NCBI RefSeq assembly: GCF_016862995.1
Contig: NZ_BOOA01000015.1
Coordinates: forward strand, 1 to 64,000
Source: Acrocarpospora phusangensis
GTDB lineage: Bacteria > Actinomycetota > Actinomycetes > Streptosporangiales > Streptosporangiaceae
Length of the DNA: 64,000 nucleotides
Direction: 5' to 3'
Within the stretch, counting starts at the first letter, position 1; the number at the start of each line of letters is the position of its first letter. Position numbers and translations under genes: made by a program. The notes under the pieces were generated by a model. The model was not told the origin of the DNA. It saw nothing but the letters and a program-made list of their open reading frames with translations, and searched no databases. Positions 36,559-46,174 of the stretch are shown here, piece by piece.

Positions 36559-39382
36559 ACCCCGTACCACCGACGGTTCCCGTGTCACTGCGGGGCGCGC
36601 CGAGCCGTTTGTCACGGCATTGCGCACCGCTGCGGGATACGCCGAAGCGCCCGGCGCGGAACTTCGCGACGCTGAGGGGCAGATCGCACGTCGCGTCGGC
36701 GTGGGGAGTGCCGAGTCGCGTGCCACGGGATCTCGCGCGGCCGCGGGCCGTGCCGAACCGCGTCTGACCGTCCTGGGGGTGCGCCATCACGGGCCCGGTT
36801 CGGCTCGTGCGGTGCGCGCGGAACTTGAGCGGCTGTCGCCGGGCATCGTCCTGATCGAGGGTCCTCCGGAGGCCGACGCCCTGGTCGGCCTGGCCGCGGA
36901 CCCGGACATGGAGCCGCCGGTCGCACTGCTGGCGCACGTCCCGGGAGACCCCACGAAGGCCGCGTTCTGGCCCTTCGCCACCTTCTCCCCGGAATGGCAG
37001 GCCCTCCGGTACGCGGCCCAGGCCGGTATCCCGGCCCGCTTCTGCGACCTGCCGGCGGCGCACTCACTGGCCATGCGTTCCGAACAGGACGACCCGGCCG
37101 ACCTCGAAGACGGCCCGGCTCCCGGTGCGGATCCCGCAGGTGACGAGCCGGATCGTGATTCAGGCTCTTCCAGCGACGAACAGGGTCTTGGGTCCGGTCC
37201 CTCCGGAAACAGGCCGGGCACCGGTTCCGGTGCGTCTCCGGACGGTCCCGAATCGCCGGGCGGGCCAAATCCGTCTGGGGAAGCCGCCCGGGCCGGTTTC
37301 CGGGGGGATCCGATCGGGGCGCTGGCGGCCGCGGCCGGGTACGACGATCCGGAACGCTGGTGGGAGGACGCGGTCGAGCATCGGGGGGACACGCCCTTCG
37401 AGGTGATCGCCGAGGCGATGGCGGCCGTCCGGGAGGGATACACGCCCGACGAGTACGAGGCCCGGCGTGAGGCGTACATGCGGCGGACGATCCGGGCGGC
37501 GGTCAAGGAAGGCTTCACCGACATCGTCGTCGTGTGCGGCGCATGGCACGTCCCGGCCCTGACCCAAGCCAGCACGGCGGTCGCCGATGACCGCGTGCTC
37601 AAGGGAATGCCCAAGGTCAAAGCCGAGATGACCTGGGTGCCGTGGACGCACGGGCGGCTGGCCAGCTGGAGCGGCTACGGCGCCGGCATCACGTCCCCCG
37701 GCTGGTACCACCACCTGTTCGAGAACCCGGTCCAGCCGATCGAACGGTGGCTGACCAAGGCCGCGCGTGTGCTCCGCGAGGAGGGTTTGCCCGTCTCCTC
37801 CGCGCATGTCATCGAATCGGTCCGGCTGGCGAACAGCCTCGCCGTCCTGCGCGGACGGCCACTCGCAGGACTGGCCGAGGTCACGGAAGCGGCCAGGGCG
37901 GTGCTCTGCGAGGGCGACGAACTCCCGGTCGAACTGATCCAGCGGCAGCTCGTCGTCGGGGAGAGCCTGGGCCACGTCCCCGACGCCACACCCATGGTCC
38001 CGCTGCAACGGCACCTGCGGGACGAACAGCGCCGCCTGCGCCTCAAGCCGGAGGCACTCTCCCGCGACTACGACCTGGACCTGCGCAAACCTCTCGACCT
38101 CGATCGCAGCAAACTCCTGCACCGTTTGCGCGTTCTCGGCGTCCCGTGGGGCGTCCCCCGGGAGACCCGGGGCAAGGGCACCTTCAAGGAGTCGTGGACC
38201 CTCGAATGGCACCCCGAATACGACATCACCCTGATCGAAGCAGCCGCCTGCGGCGTCACCGTCCCGGCCGCCGCCACCACGAAGATCCAGGAAGTGGCCG
38301 GACCCGCTGACACCCGCTCTCCGGGCCTCCCAGGCGCGCCGACCGGTGAAGCCGGCTCCGTCTCCCTCGCCGACCTCACCGGCCTCGTCGAACAGTGCCT
38401 CCTCGCCGACCTGCCGGACGCCCTCCCACACGTCCTGACGGCGATCGGCGACAGAGCCGCCCTCGACCACGACGTCCGCCACCTCATGTCCGCCCTTCCC
38501 GCCCTCGTCCGCGCCCAGCGTTACGGCGACGTCCGCGGCACCCCCGCCGAAGGACTCGGCTCCATCGTCACCTCGCTCCTCGCCCGCAGCTGCGCCGGAC
38601 TCTCCCCGGCCGTCACCGGCCTGGACGACGACACCGCCCGCGAAATGGTCGCCCAGATCGACGCCGTCACCACCGCCGTCACCCTCCTGGACGACCCACC
38701 CCCCGACCCAATCCCTGGGGCCACCGCCGGAACTTCGGCCGACTCTGGAGCGGGACCCGATGTCGGAGCCTCGCGCGGGCTCGGTGCGGGAGCCGAGCAC
38801 GCCGCGAGAGAGGCGGCAACTGCCGAGCCCGTGCCCGGCACCGTGCCCGAACCTGCCACCGGAAGCGCTGTTCAATCAGCCTCCGAATATGACGCGGCGT
38901 CCGTCGGCGAATACGTCTCTGCCGTGACGCCGAAGAGCAGGTGGCTGGCCGCGTTGCGGGGGGTCGCCGATCGGGCTGACGCGCCTGGCGTGATCGAGGG
39001 GCGCGTGGTGCGGATTCTGTTCGACGCGGAGATCATCGACGACGCGGACGACAGGATGGCGCGGGCGATGTCGCTGGGGCATCCGCCGGTGCGGGTCGCG
39101 GCCTGGATCGAAGGGTTCCTGTCCGGCGGAGGGCTGATGCTCGTGCACGACGCGCGGCTGCTGGCCATGGTGGACGGCTGGCTGACCGGGCTGCGCGGGG
39201 ACGCCTTCGTCGATGTGCTGCCCCTGCTCCGGCGTACGTTCGGCGCTTTCGCGCCGCCGGAGCGCCGGGCGATCGGGTCCAGGGTGGCTGCCGGGGCCAC
39301 GGTGCCCACTGAGATCACTTATGACGCCGGTCAGGCCGCCGGTGCCGTACAGACCGTGCTGGCGATTCTGGGGAGGGCCTGA
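36548..39382 (+). CDS. DUF5682-like large protein (YehM-like)
   Basis: A 944-aa protein. After about 65 low-complexity residues, the conserved core starts LTVLGVRHHGPGSARAVRAE followed by LIEGPPEAD. VVVCGAWHVPAL near residue 330 completes a TraB/ChaN-like pattern of paired histidine motifs, so a hydrolase-type fold is possible. Two further low-complexity inserts are near 185-250 (G, P, S and D) and 715-790 (G, A, P and T), and the C-terminal part is helical. ATG 36548 overlaps the ATPase gene by 11 bp; an in-frame GTG at 36524 is less likely. The stop overlaps the VWA start in TGATG. Biochemical function is unknown. Confidence 0.75.
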   Translation: MRAEPRTTDGSRVTAGRAEPFVTALRTAAGYAEAPGAELRDAEGQIARRVGVGSAESRATGSRAAAGRAEPRLTVLGVRHHGPGSARAVRAELERLSPGIVLIEGPPEADALVGLAADPDMEPPVALLAHVPGDPTKAAFWPFATFSPEWQALRYAAQAGIPARFCDLPAAHSLAMRSEQDDPADLEDGPAPGADPAGDEPDRDSGSSSDEQGLGSGPSGNRPGTGSGASPDGPESPGGPNPSGEAARAGFRGDPIGALAAAAGYDDPERWWEDAVEHRGDTPFEVIAEAMAAVREGYTPDEYEARREAYMRRTIRAAVKEGFTDIVVVCGAWHVPALTQASTAVADDRVLKGMPKVKAEMTWVPWTHGRLASWSGYGAGITSPGWYHHLFENPVQPIERWLTKAARVLREEGLPVSSAHVIESVRLANSLAVLRGRPLAGLAEVTEAARAVLCEGDELPVELIQRQLVVGESLGHVPDATPMVPLQRHLRDEQRRLRLKPEALSRDYDLDLRKPLDLDRSKLLHRLRVLGVPWGVPRETRGKGTFKESWTLEWHPEYDITLIEAAACGVTVPAAATTKIQEVAGPADTRSPGLPGAPTGEAGSVSLADLTGLVEQCLLADLPDALPHVLTAIGDRAALDHDVRHLMSALPALVRAQRYGDVRGTPAEGLGSIVTSLLARSCAGLSPAVTGLDDDTAREMVAQIDAVTTAVTLLDDPPPDPIPGATAGTSADSGAGPDVGASRGLGAGAEHAAREAATAEPVPGTVPEPATGSAVQSASEYDAASVGEYVSAVTPKSRWLAALRGVADRADAPGVIEGRVVRILFDAEIIDDADDRMARAMSLGHPPVRVAAWIEGFLSGGGLMLVHDARLLAMVDGWLTGLRGDAFVDVLPLLRRTFGAFAPPERRAIGSRVAAGATVPTEITYDAGQAAGAVQTVLAILGRA

Positions 39383-40539
39383 TGGACGAGCGGTTGCGCC
39401 GCTGGCGGCTGGTGCTGGGCGGCGAGGCGGACGGCATGCCGGGCTGCGCGTCCGGAGACCTGAGCGCGGGAGACGCCGGGATGGACGCGGCTCTGGCCGC
39501 GCTGTACGACCAGGGCGGCACGGACGGATCGCGAAGCGCCGGGCTCGGATCGTCGGCGCCCAAGGTGACGCGGTGGCTGGGAGACATCAGGACGTACTTC
39601 CCGTCCACCGTCGTCCAGGTCATGCAGAAGGACGCCATCGAACGCCTCAACCTGAGCCGGCTCCTGCTCGAACCCGAAATGCTGGACGCGGTCGAAGCGG
39701 ACGTGCACCTGGTCGGCACGCTGCTGTCACTCAACCGAGTGATGCCCGAACAGGCCCGCGAATCGGCGCGGGCCGTGGTCCGCAAGGTGGTCGCCGAACT
39801 GGAGCGGCGACTGGTCCAGCGCACCAGGGCAGCCGTCACCGGCGCCCTGGACCGGGCAGCCCGAACCAACCGTCCCCGGCGCACCGCCGACATCGACTGG
39901 GATCGCACGATCCGCGCCAACCTCAAGAACTACCTGCCCGACCGGAACACCGTCGTGCCTTCTCGCCTGGTCGGGTACGCCCGCAAGCAGCAGGCGGTGC
40001 AGCGTGAGGTCGTGCTCTGCATCGACCAGAGCGGCTCGATGGCGGCCTCGGTCGTCTATTCGAGCGTCTTCGGCGCGGTCCTGGCCTCGATGCGCTCGCT
40101 TCGCACCAGCCTGGTCGTCTTCGACACGGCCGTGGTCGACCTCACCGACCAGCTGCACGACCCGGTCGAACTGCTCTTCGGCACGCAGCTCGGCGGCGGC
40201 ACCGACATCAACCGGGCCATCGCGTACTCGCAGGGCCTGATCACCCGCCCGAACGACTCCATTTTCATCCTGATCAGCGACCTGTACGAGGGCGGCGTCC
40301 GCGACGAGATGCTCCGCAGGGTGGCCGCCATGACCGCCGCCGGAGTCCAGGTCATCGTGCTCCTGGCCCTGTCCGACGAGGGCACTCCGTCCTACGACCA
40401 CGAGAACGCCGCCGCCCTGGCCGCACTCGGCGTCCCCGCCTTCGCCTGCACCCCCGACGCCTTCCCCGGCCTGATGGCCACCGCGATCGAGAGAAGGGAC
40501 ATCGCCGCCTGGGCCGAACGCAACTTAGCCACCCGCTAA
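39382..40539 (+). CDS. VWA-domain protein (YehP-like), partner of the MoxR ATPase
   Basis: A 385-aa protein with a helical N-terminal half and a C-terminal von Willebrand A domain. The MIDAS is complete: DQSGS with Asp215, Ser217 and Ser219, a Thr in GGGTDINRA near 274, and Asp in ILISDLYEGG near 300. It should bind a divalent metal and a protein ligand and act as the substrate adaptor of the MoxR ATPase. It is the last gene of the five-gene cassette. Confidence 0.9.
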   Translation: MDERLRRWRLVLGGEADGMPGCASGDLSAGDAGMDAALAALYDQGGTDGSRSAGLGSSAPKVTRWLGDIRTYFPSTVVQVMQKDAIERLNLSRLLLEPEMLDAVEADVHLVGTLLSLNRVMPEQARESARAVVRKVVAELERRLVQRTRAAVTGALDRAARTNRPRRTADIDWDRTIRANLKNYLPDRNTVVPSRLVGYARKQQAVQREVVLCIDQSGSMAASVVYSSVFGAVLASMRSLRTSLVVFDTAVVDLTDQLHDPVELLFGTQLGGGTDINRAIAYSQGLITRPNDSIFILISDLYEGGVRDEMLRRVAAMTAAGVQVIVLLALSDEGTPSYDHENAAALAALGVPAFACTPDAFPGLMATAIERRDIAAWAERNLATR

Positions 40540-40590
40540 GCCGGAGGTCCTACGTCGAAATGCTCATTTCCGGGGGTGTGGGCGGTTTTG

Positions 40591-40596
40591 TACGGT
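40591..40596 (+). promoter_or_regulatory. Candidate -10 box of the MFS gene
   Basis: TACGGT ends 6 nt before the GTG at 40603, with no Shine-Dalgarno sequence between them. This suggests a leaderless transcript beginning at the start codon. It is identical to the boxes before 97 and 60650. Confidence 0.4.
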
Positions 40597-40602
40597 TCGG
40601 AT

Positions 40603-41961
40603 GTGACTTCAGTGGTGTCTTCGACGGAACGAACGCAGATGTTCGACCAGCGGTACCGGGCGCTCAGCATCGGCATGGTCGCCCTGTTCATGCTGGTGGC
40701 GTTCGAGTATCTCGCCGTGGCGACGGCCATGCCGGCGGTCGCGGCGGAGCTCAACGGCAACCACCTGTACAGCCTGGCCTTCAGCGGCGGCGTCGCGGCC
40801 GCCCTGATCGCCACCGTGCTGGGCGGCAGGTGGGGTGATGTGCGGGGGCCGGGAGCGCCGCTGTGGACGGGTCTGGTCGCCTTCCTGGCGGGCCTGACCT
40901 TGGCGGGGGCCGCGCCCGTCATGGAAGTCTTCCTGCTCGGGCGTTTCCTGCAGGGCTTCGGCGGCGGCATGTTCGACGTCGCGATCTACGTCCTGGTCGG
41001 CCGGATATATCCGGCGGCGATGCATCCCCGGGTGTTCTCGCTGCTGGCCGCCGCCTGGGTGCTGCCCTCGGTGGTCGGCCCGGCCATCACCGGGTTCGTG
41101 ACCGAGCATTTCAGCTGGCGGTGGGTGTTCCTCGCGGTCCCGATCCTGGCCGCCCCGGCGGTGTTCGCCCTCTGGCGCGGGCTCGCCGGGACCGCGGGAC
41201 AGCAGCAGGAAGCGGTGACGGAGGAACCCGCCGACACCACCGACGGAGGGTTCCGGCTGCGCGTGGCCATGGGGGTCCTGGCCGCGATCGGCGCGGGCCT
41301 GCTCCAGTACGGCAGCGGATCCGAGAACTTCGTCCTGATCGCGGCCGGGCTCGTGGTGCTGGCGGCATCGCTGCCCCGGCTGCTCCCGCCGGGCACGATG
41401 CGCGCGGCGCGTGGACTGCCCTCGGTCGTGGCGCTGCGCGGCATCGCCGCCGGCTCCTTCCTCGCCGCCGAGGTGCTGGTTCCCCTGGTGCTGTTCGACG
41501 TGCGCGGGCTCTCCCCGGACCAGGGCGGCATCGCGCTCACCGGGGGAGCGCTGTTCTGGTCGCTGGGGTCGTGGATCCAGGGGCGCAAGCCGTACCGGCG
41601 GAAGAGCTTGCTGGCGTGGGGATGCGGGCTGATCGCGCTGGGGATGGCGGTGACCGCGCCGATCGTCGTGCCGGAGGCGCCGGTGTGGCTGGCGTTCGTG
41701 GGCTGGTCGGTGGCGGGGCTTGGAATCGGTGTGGTCTATCCCGTGCTGTCGGTCCTGGTGCTGGAGCTGTCGGCACCGGGGGAGCAGGGCAAGAACAGCG
41801 CGTCGCTGGCCGTCGGCGAGTCGGTGCTGACCATTGTCGCGATCGCCGTCACCGGCGCGATTTTCACCGTGTCCGCCGCGTACGCGCTGTGCTTCGCGCT
41901 GCTCGTGACCATGGCCGCGGCCGGAGTTCTGCTCGCGGGACGTGTCACCATGGAAGTCTGA
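40603..41961 (+). CDS. Major facilitator superfamily transporter
   Basis: A 452-aa membrane protein with about 12-14 hydrophobic helices. The cytoplasmic loop GGRWGDVRGP near residue 80 is the degenerate MFS motif A, and VATAMPAVAAELNG at the end of the first helix is typical of drug:proton antiporters. It is probably an efflux pump of unknown substrate. GTG 40603 was chosen for the -10 box just upstream; in-frame GTGs at 40576 and 40615 are alternatives. It is followed after 15 nt by the enolase-superfamily gene, probably co-transcribed. Confidence 0.87.
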   Translation: MTSVVSSTERTQMFDQRYRALSIGMVALFMLVAFEYLAVATAMPAVAAELNGNHLYSLAFSGGVAAALIATVLGGRWGDVRGPGAPLWTGLVAFLAGLTLAGAAPVMEVFLLGRFLQGFGGGMFDVAIYVLVGRIYPAAMHPRVFSLLAAAWVLPSVVGPAITGFVTEHFSWRWVFLAVPILAAPAVFALWRGLAGTAGQQQEAVTEEPADTTDGGFRLRVAMGVLAAIGAGLLQYGSGSENFVLIAAGLVVLAASLPRLLPPGTMRAARGLPSVVALRGIAAGSFLAAEVLVPLVLFDVRGLSPDQGGIALTGGALFWSLGSWIQGRKPYRRKSLLAWGCGLIALGMAVTAPIVVPEAPVWLAFVGWSVAGLGIGVVYPVLSVLVLELSAPGEQGKNSASLAVGESVLTIVAIAVTGAIFTVSAAYALCFALLVTMAAAGVLLAGRVTMEV

Positions 41962-41976
41962 GCGAGGGGGAATCAC

Positions 41977-42984
41977 GTGCCGCGTGTCCGCGAGATCGAG
42001 GTGTTCCGGCTGGTCCTGCCCTATGGGCGGCGGCCGGAGAGCATCCTGGTCAAGTTGACCGACTACGGCGGCATGACCGGATGGGGCGAAGTCGTGCATC
42101 CGGGTCCGAAGACGTGGACGGCTCTGGAGGAGACCCTCGGTCCGGCCCTGCTCGGGGTGGACTGGGAGCATCCGGGGGAGCTGGGCGGCGTTCCCGGCGG
42201 GTCGGCCGCCGACATGGCGTGCTGGGATCTGTGGACGCGGCTGATCGGTGTGCCGCTGGCCCATGCGCTGGGCGGGAGCCGTACCTCGCTGATGGCGACC
42301 GTGCGGCTGAGCGCGGACCGATCACTGGAGAACATGGTCACCCGCGTCAACCGGCACGTCGGCGCCGGATACGGGCATGTCACGCTCGACGTGCATCCGG
42401 GCTGGGACGTGGAGCCGGTGCGCGCCGTCCGATCGGCCTATCCGGCACTGGCCCTCGCGGTGGACGGGCGCGGCGAGTACACCGAGATCGCCCAGCTGGA
42501 AGCCCTGGACTCCTACGGCCTGGCCGGGATCGAGCGGCCCTTCGCCGACCTGGTCACCAGCGCCGAGCTGCAGGCACGGGTGTCGTGCCCGGTCGCGGTC
42601 GAGGCCGCCTCCGTCCAGGAGCTGGACGAGGCGATCGCCATGCACGCCGGCGGCGCGCTGCTGCTGCGGCCTTCCCTGTTCGGCTCCCTCGGCGCGGTCC
42701 GGCGAGCGCACGACCGCGCCGTCGAAGCGGGCTGGGACATCACCTGCGCGGACGGCCGGGGCGCCGGTCTGGCCAGGGCCGCCACGGTCGCGGTCGCCAG
42801 CCTGCCCGGCTGCACCCTGCCCAGCGACGTCACCGAACCGCCGCGGAACGCCCAGATCGTCGACCCGCCGGTGGGCGCGTCCGGCGGCGTCGTCGCTGTC
42901 CCGCTCACCCAGCCAGGACTCGGCCACAACATCGACGAGGACCGGGTGCGGCGCATGGCCTTGGACACCTTCCTCCTGCGCTGA
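41977..42984 (+). CDS. Enolase-superfamily (MR/MLE, MenC/NSAR-like) protein lacking catalytic lysines
   Basis: A 335-aa protein that follows o-succinylbenzoate synthase/N-acylamino acid racemase proteins along its length (HPGWDVEPVRAVR, GIERPF, GLARAATVAVASLPGCTLPSD). Two metal ligands remain (Asp163, Glu186), and Glu209 stands where Asp is expected. The K-x-K catalytic pair is Thr136-Leu-Asp138, and the second-face lysine is Arg231. It therefore should not do the normal proton-transfer chemistry: a pseudoenzyme or a new activity. GTG 41977 has GAGGGGG upstream. It is co-directional with the MFS gene. Confidence 0.8.
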   Translation: MPRVREIEVFRLVLPYGRRPESILVKLTDYGGMTGWGEVVHPGPKTWTALEETLGPALLGVDWEHPGELGGVPGGSAADMACWDLWTRLIGVPLAHALGGSRTSLMATVRLSADRSLENMVTRVNRHVGAGYGHVTLDVHPGWDVEPVRAVRSAYPALALAVDGRGEYTEIAQLEALDSYGLAGIERPFADLVTSAELQARVSCPVAVEAASVQELDEAIAMHAGGALLLRPSLFGSLGAVRRAHDRAVEAGWDITCADGRGAGLARAATVAVASLPGCTLPSDVTEPPRNAQIVDPPVGASGGVVAVPLTQPGLGHNIDEDRVRRMALDTFLLR

Positions 42985-42989
42985 CGGCC

Positions 42990-44396
42990 TCAGATACCGT
43001 CGCAGCCCTCTTTGAGCTGCTCGGGCCCGGTGGGGGTCGCCGCAGGCGTGGCGGGCATGGTCGGAGTGGCCACGGCCGTTACGGTGGGCTTGGGGGTTTT
43101 CGCCGGGGGCTGTCCTGATTTCTTCAGCGCCCGCGCGGCCACATCCCGGATCAGATCCCAGTCCGGATAGCCCGTGTGGATCAGCGGGGGAATGAACTGC
43201 ACACTCGTCAACTGTGCGTTCTTCGCCTTCGCCGCCAGCGGCACCAGGTGCTCCAGCATCCCGCGCGGTACATCCGTCTGGATCATGCCCTCGGTGGCCT
43301 GCGCGATCCGGTTGAACCTTGTCAGCACCTTCGCCGGGTCGGTCTGGCTGATCAGCGCGTTGAAGACGCACCGCTGCCGGCGCATCCGGGTGAAGTCATC
43401 GCTGAACGTCCGCGAACGCGCGAACCACAGGGCCTGCGCGCCGTCGAGCCGCCGGGTGCCCGCGCGTACCAGTCCTTCGTTGTAGCGGCCGAAGACGACG
43501 TCCCGGTCGACCGTGATCACCAGGCCGCCCAGGGCGTCGATGATCCGGGCGAATCCCCAGATGTTCACCAGCGTGTACCAGTCAATCTTCAATCCGAGCG
43601 TGTAGCCGACGGTCTCCTTGAGCGTCTGGGCGCCCATGTTCTGCCGGCCGCCGAACAGCTCGGGATGCTGGTTCGCGTACTCCCAGACGGAGAAGAGCAG
43701 GTCCTCCCGCGCGCCGCCGGGCCCGACCGGCAGCCGGAACCCGTCGGGAAAACGCGAGTGCATCGGGGTTCCGGGCGGGAAGCGCACGTCCTCGAGGTTC
43801 CTCGGCAGGCTGAACAGGACCGTGTCGCCGGTCTTCACGTTCACGCTCGCCACGTTCACACTGTCGGTCCTGATCCCGATCCGGTTCTGGTCCCAGTCCC
43901 CGCCGAGCAGGAGCACGTTCACCCGGTCGCGCCCGGCCCACGGGTCCCCGATCGGCCCCGACGAAATGCCGAACACCCGTTCGAGCGTACGCTGCGAGAC
44001 CGACGCGTACTGCGCCGTCACCGCGAACGGCAGCGCCGTCACGATGGCCAGGAATCCGGCCGTCGCCCCCGTGACGATCTGCCACCGCATCGGCAGCCGC
44101 CACGGCTTCAGCACCACGAACGAGTGCACGATCAGCGCGAACCAGGCCAGCGCGGCGGCCCACGCGACCACGCTGATGGCCGTCAGCCAGCTCAGCGCGC
44201 GCCCGGCCAGCCCCGCGTCCGCCCGCGTCACGATCGCCAGGCCCGTGAGCACGATGCCCAGGTACGTCCCCAGCAGGGCCAGTCCGGTACGGGTCCACCC
44301 CGCCCGCAGATGGGCCGCGCCGGGCAGCACGGCGGAGAGCGCGAGCCACCCGATCACTCCCGCTGGCTTCTTCACGTCCACCCCGACTGGAATCAT
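42990..44396 (-). CDS. LytR-CpsA-Psr (LCP) family glycopolymer ligase
   Basis: A 468-aa membrane-anchored enzyme that attaches teichoic-acid or capsule polymers from undecaprenyl carriers to the wall. Four hydrophobic segments precede the LCP domain, more than the usual single helix. The LCP domain starts near residue 155 (RVNVLLLGGDWDQNRIGIRTDSVNV), with arginine motifs SLPRNL near 200 and ARSRTFSDDFTRMRRQR near 335. The tail is Pro/Thr-rich and ends CDGI. It could attach the exopolysaccharide made at 2-16 kb, though it lies far from that locus. It ends 5 bp from the opposing enolase-family gene. Confidence 0.9.
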   Translation of the reverse strand: MIPVGVDVKKPAGVIGWLALSAVLPGAAHLRAGWTRTGLALLGTYLGIVLTGLAIVTRADAGLAGRALSWLTAISVVAWAAALAWFALIVHSFVVLKPWRLPMRWQIVTGATAGFLAIVTALPFAVTAQYASVSQRTLERVFGISSGPIGDPWAGRDRVNVLLLGGDWDQNRIGIRTDSVNVASVNVKTGDTVLFSLPRNLEDVRFPPGTPMHSRFPDGFRLPVGPGGAREDLLFSVWEYANQHPELFGGRQNMGAQTLKETVGYTLGLKIDWYTLVNIWGFARIIDALGGLVITVDRDVVFGRYNEGLVRAGTRRLDGAQALWFARSRTFSDDFTRMRRQRCVFNALISQTDPAKVLTRFNRIAQATEGMIQTDVPRGMLEHLVPLAAKAKNAQLTSVQFIPPLIHTGYPDWDLIRDVAARALKKSGQPPAKTPKPTVTAVATPTMPATPAATPTGPEQLKEGCDGI

Positions 44397-44548
44397 GGAT
44401 TGCGCCGACCGTGACGCACGGTGTCGTCACGATTACATTGAAGCGCGGGATGGGCCGTCACGCCTTTGCCTTTGCGATGCATGTGCGATGCATGGCGAGT
44501 TCATCGGCAGGTTTGACCACGCCGATGCCCCCTAATCGGGGCATTTCC

Positions 44549-46027
44549 CTACCAGGGGAAGGCGAACAGGCCGTAGTAGGCGGCCGTCACCAGCAGCAGC
44601 CCGGTGCCGCCCAGCACGCCGATCAGCGTGATCTGCTGCCACCGGGACGGCCGCCACCCGTTCCGCAGCCCGACGATCAGCGCCCCGGCCGCGCCGACCT
44701 CCTGCGCGAGGATCAGTACCGCCAGCAGCCGGATCACCAGCCACCCGGACTGTACGGCAGGCCACGCCCCCGCCTGGTTGACCGAGAACAGCACGATCAG
44801 CGTGATGAACGCCAGCACCGCGGCCAGCAGGCCGAGCCCGGTCCAGGCCATCCGCCTGAGCCTGCGCCTGAGCACCGGCCACAGCTGCGTGTTCGTCTGA
44901 TGGCGCAGGTCACGGCCGCGCAGCCGGACCACCATCTCGGTCACGGGCGCGGCCACGTAGCCGACCGCCGCCAGCATGAGGGTGAGGGTGAGGAAGGTGG
45001 AGCCGCCGTACCAGGGCGCGGCCGGCACGTCGCTGGCCTGGAAACGCTGCACCGGCGTGGCGCCCGCCATCTTCAGCTGCGGCAGGTGGGGCAGGCCCTG
45101 GATCCAGTTCGCCAGCGTCGGCAGGTAGCCGGGCACGAACCGGCCGCCGTTGATGCGCATGGCGTGGTCGGCGCCGGCCAGGAAGCGGATCGTGTAGTCG
45201 CTGGTGGGCAGGGAGTTGATCAGCGTCTCGGTGCTCTGCACGAAGGGGATGGAGGGGTCCATCGTGCCGTACAGGGCCAGCGTGGGCTGGGTGATCTTGC
45301 TGAGCGCGGGGACGCTGTCGTACCGCAGGAAGTCGAAGCCGACGCCGCCCATCGCGCGGGTGAGCAGGTCGCGTACGCCGGTCGGCGCGTGCAGGCGCTC
45401 CAGTTGCTCGTTCAGCGCGAACGCGACCTGCCGCATGGGCGAGACGTTGGGCGAGGAGACGAGCACGGCATAGGCGACGTCGCGGCTCTTGGCGGCGGCG
45501 ATCGGCACCACCCAGCCGCCCTCGCTCACCCCCCACAGACCGGTTTTGGCCGGGTTCACGTCGGGACGGGCGCGCAGCACGTCGATCATGTGCAGCGCGT
45601 CCTCGGCCAGCAGGCCGAAGTCGCGGCTCCGGAAGGAGTACCCGATCGTGCGCTTGTCGTACGCGAGCGTGACGATGCCGGATTTGGCCAGCCATTCGGC
45701 CTGTGAGGTGAACTCGTCGCCGGAGCCCGATCCGGAGCCCTGCACGAAGACCATGGCCGGGTGCCGGCCCGGCGTCTTGGGGGAGCGGATCGTGGCGTTC
45801 AGCACTTCACCCCGCGCCTGTACGGCGACCCGCTGCACCTGGAAGGGCGCGCTGGTGTCGACCGCACCGTACTCGGCGGCGGGCTGCGCGGGCAGCTCCT
45901 GGAACGCGGGCCGGTTGGCCAGCGGAGGCGGATCGAAGGCGGGCGGCGGCAGCAGGTAGCCCAGTATCGCGAGCGTGGCCACAAACACGCCCGCCACGAC
46001 ACTGACCGTGCCTCGGCCAACCATCAT
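44549..46027 (-). CDS. Membrane-anchored alpha/beta hydrolase
   Basis: A 492-aa protein. An N-terminal hydrophobic segment (residues 5-25) should export or anchor it. The alpha/beta-hydrolase domain has the oxyanion region VFVQGSGSGSGDEF near 92-105, the nucleophile elbow GVSEGGW with Ser168, an acid near LYGTMDPSIPF and the catalytic His in GADHAMR near 295. Four C-terminal membrane helices follow after about residue 340, unusual for this family (peptidase S9/esterase-like). ATG 46027 has GGGGAG 7 nt upstream. The substrate is unknown. Confidence 0.83.
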   Translation of the reverse strand: MMVGRGTVSVVAGVFVATLAILGYLLPPPAFDPPPLANRPAFQELPAQPAAEYGAVDTSAPFQVQRVAVQARGEVLNATIRSPKTPGRHPAMVFVQGSGSGSGDEFTSQAEWLAKSGIVTLAYDKRTIGYSFRSRDFGLLAEDALHMIDVLRARPDVNPAKTGLWGVSEGGWVVPIAAAKSRDVAYAVLVSSPNVSPMRQVAFALNEQLERLHAPTGVRDLLTRAMGGVGFDFLRYDSVPALSKITQPTLALYGTMDPSIPFVQSTETLINSLPTSDYTIRFLAGADHAMRINGGRFVPGYLPTLANWIQGLPHLPQLKMAGATPVQRFQASDVPAAPWYGGSTFLTLTLMLAAVGYVAAPVTEMVVRLRGRDLRHQTNTQLWPVLRRRLRRMAWTGLGLLAAVLAFITLIVLFSVNQAGAWPAVQSGWLVIRLLAVLILAQEVGAAGALIVGLRNGWRPSRWQQITLIGVLGGTGLLLVTAAYYGLFAFPW

Positions 46028-46174
46028 CAGGCCGCTCCCCGAGGGACTATCCACATTCCGAGCCGTGCCCTCCTCCTTACTTGCCCACTGATCACAAGAT
46101 TAAGACATTACGTGTTGCTACCGGCGTGGCAGGGGGCCCGCAATTGTCGGAGGGACCTGTTAACTTCTCGCGAC

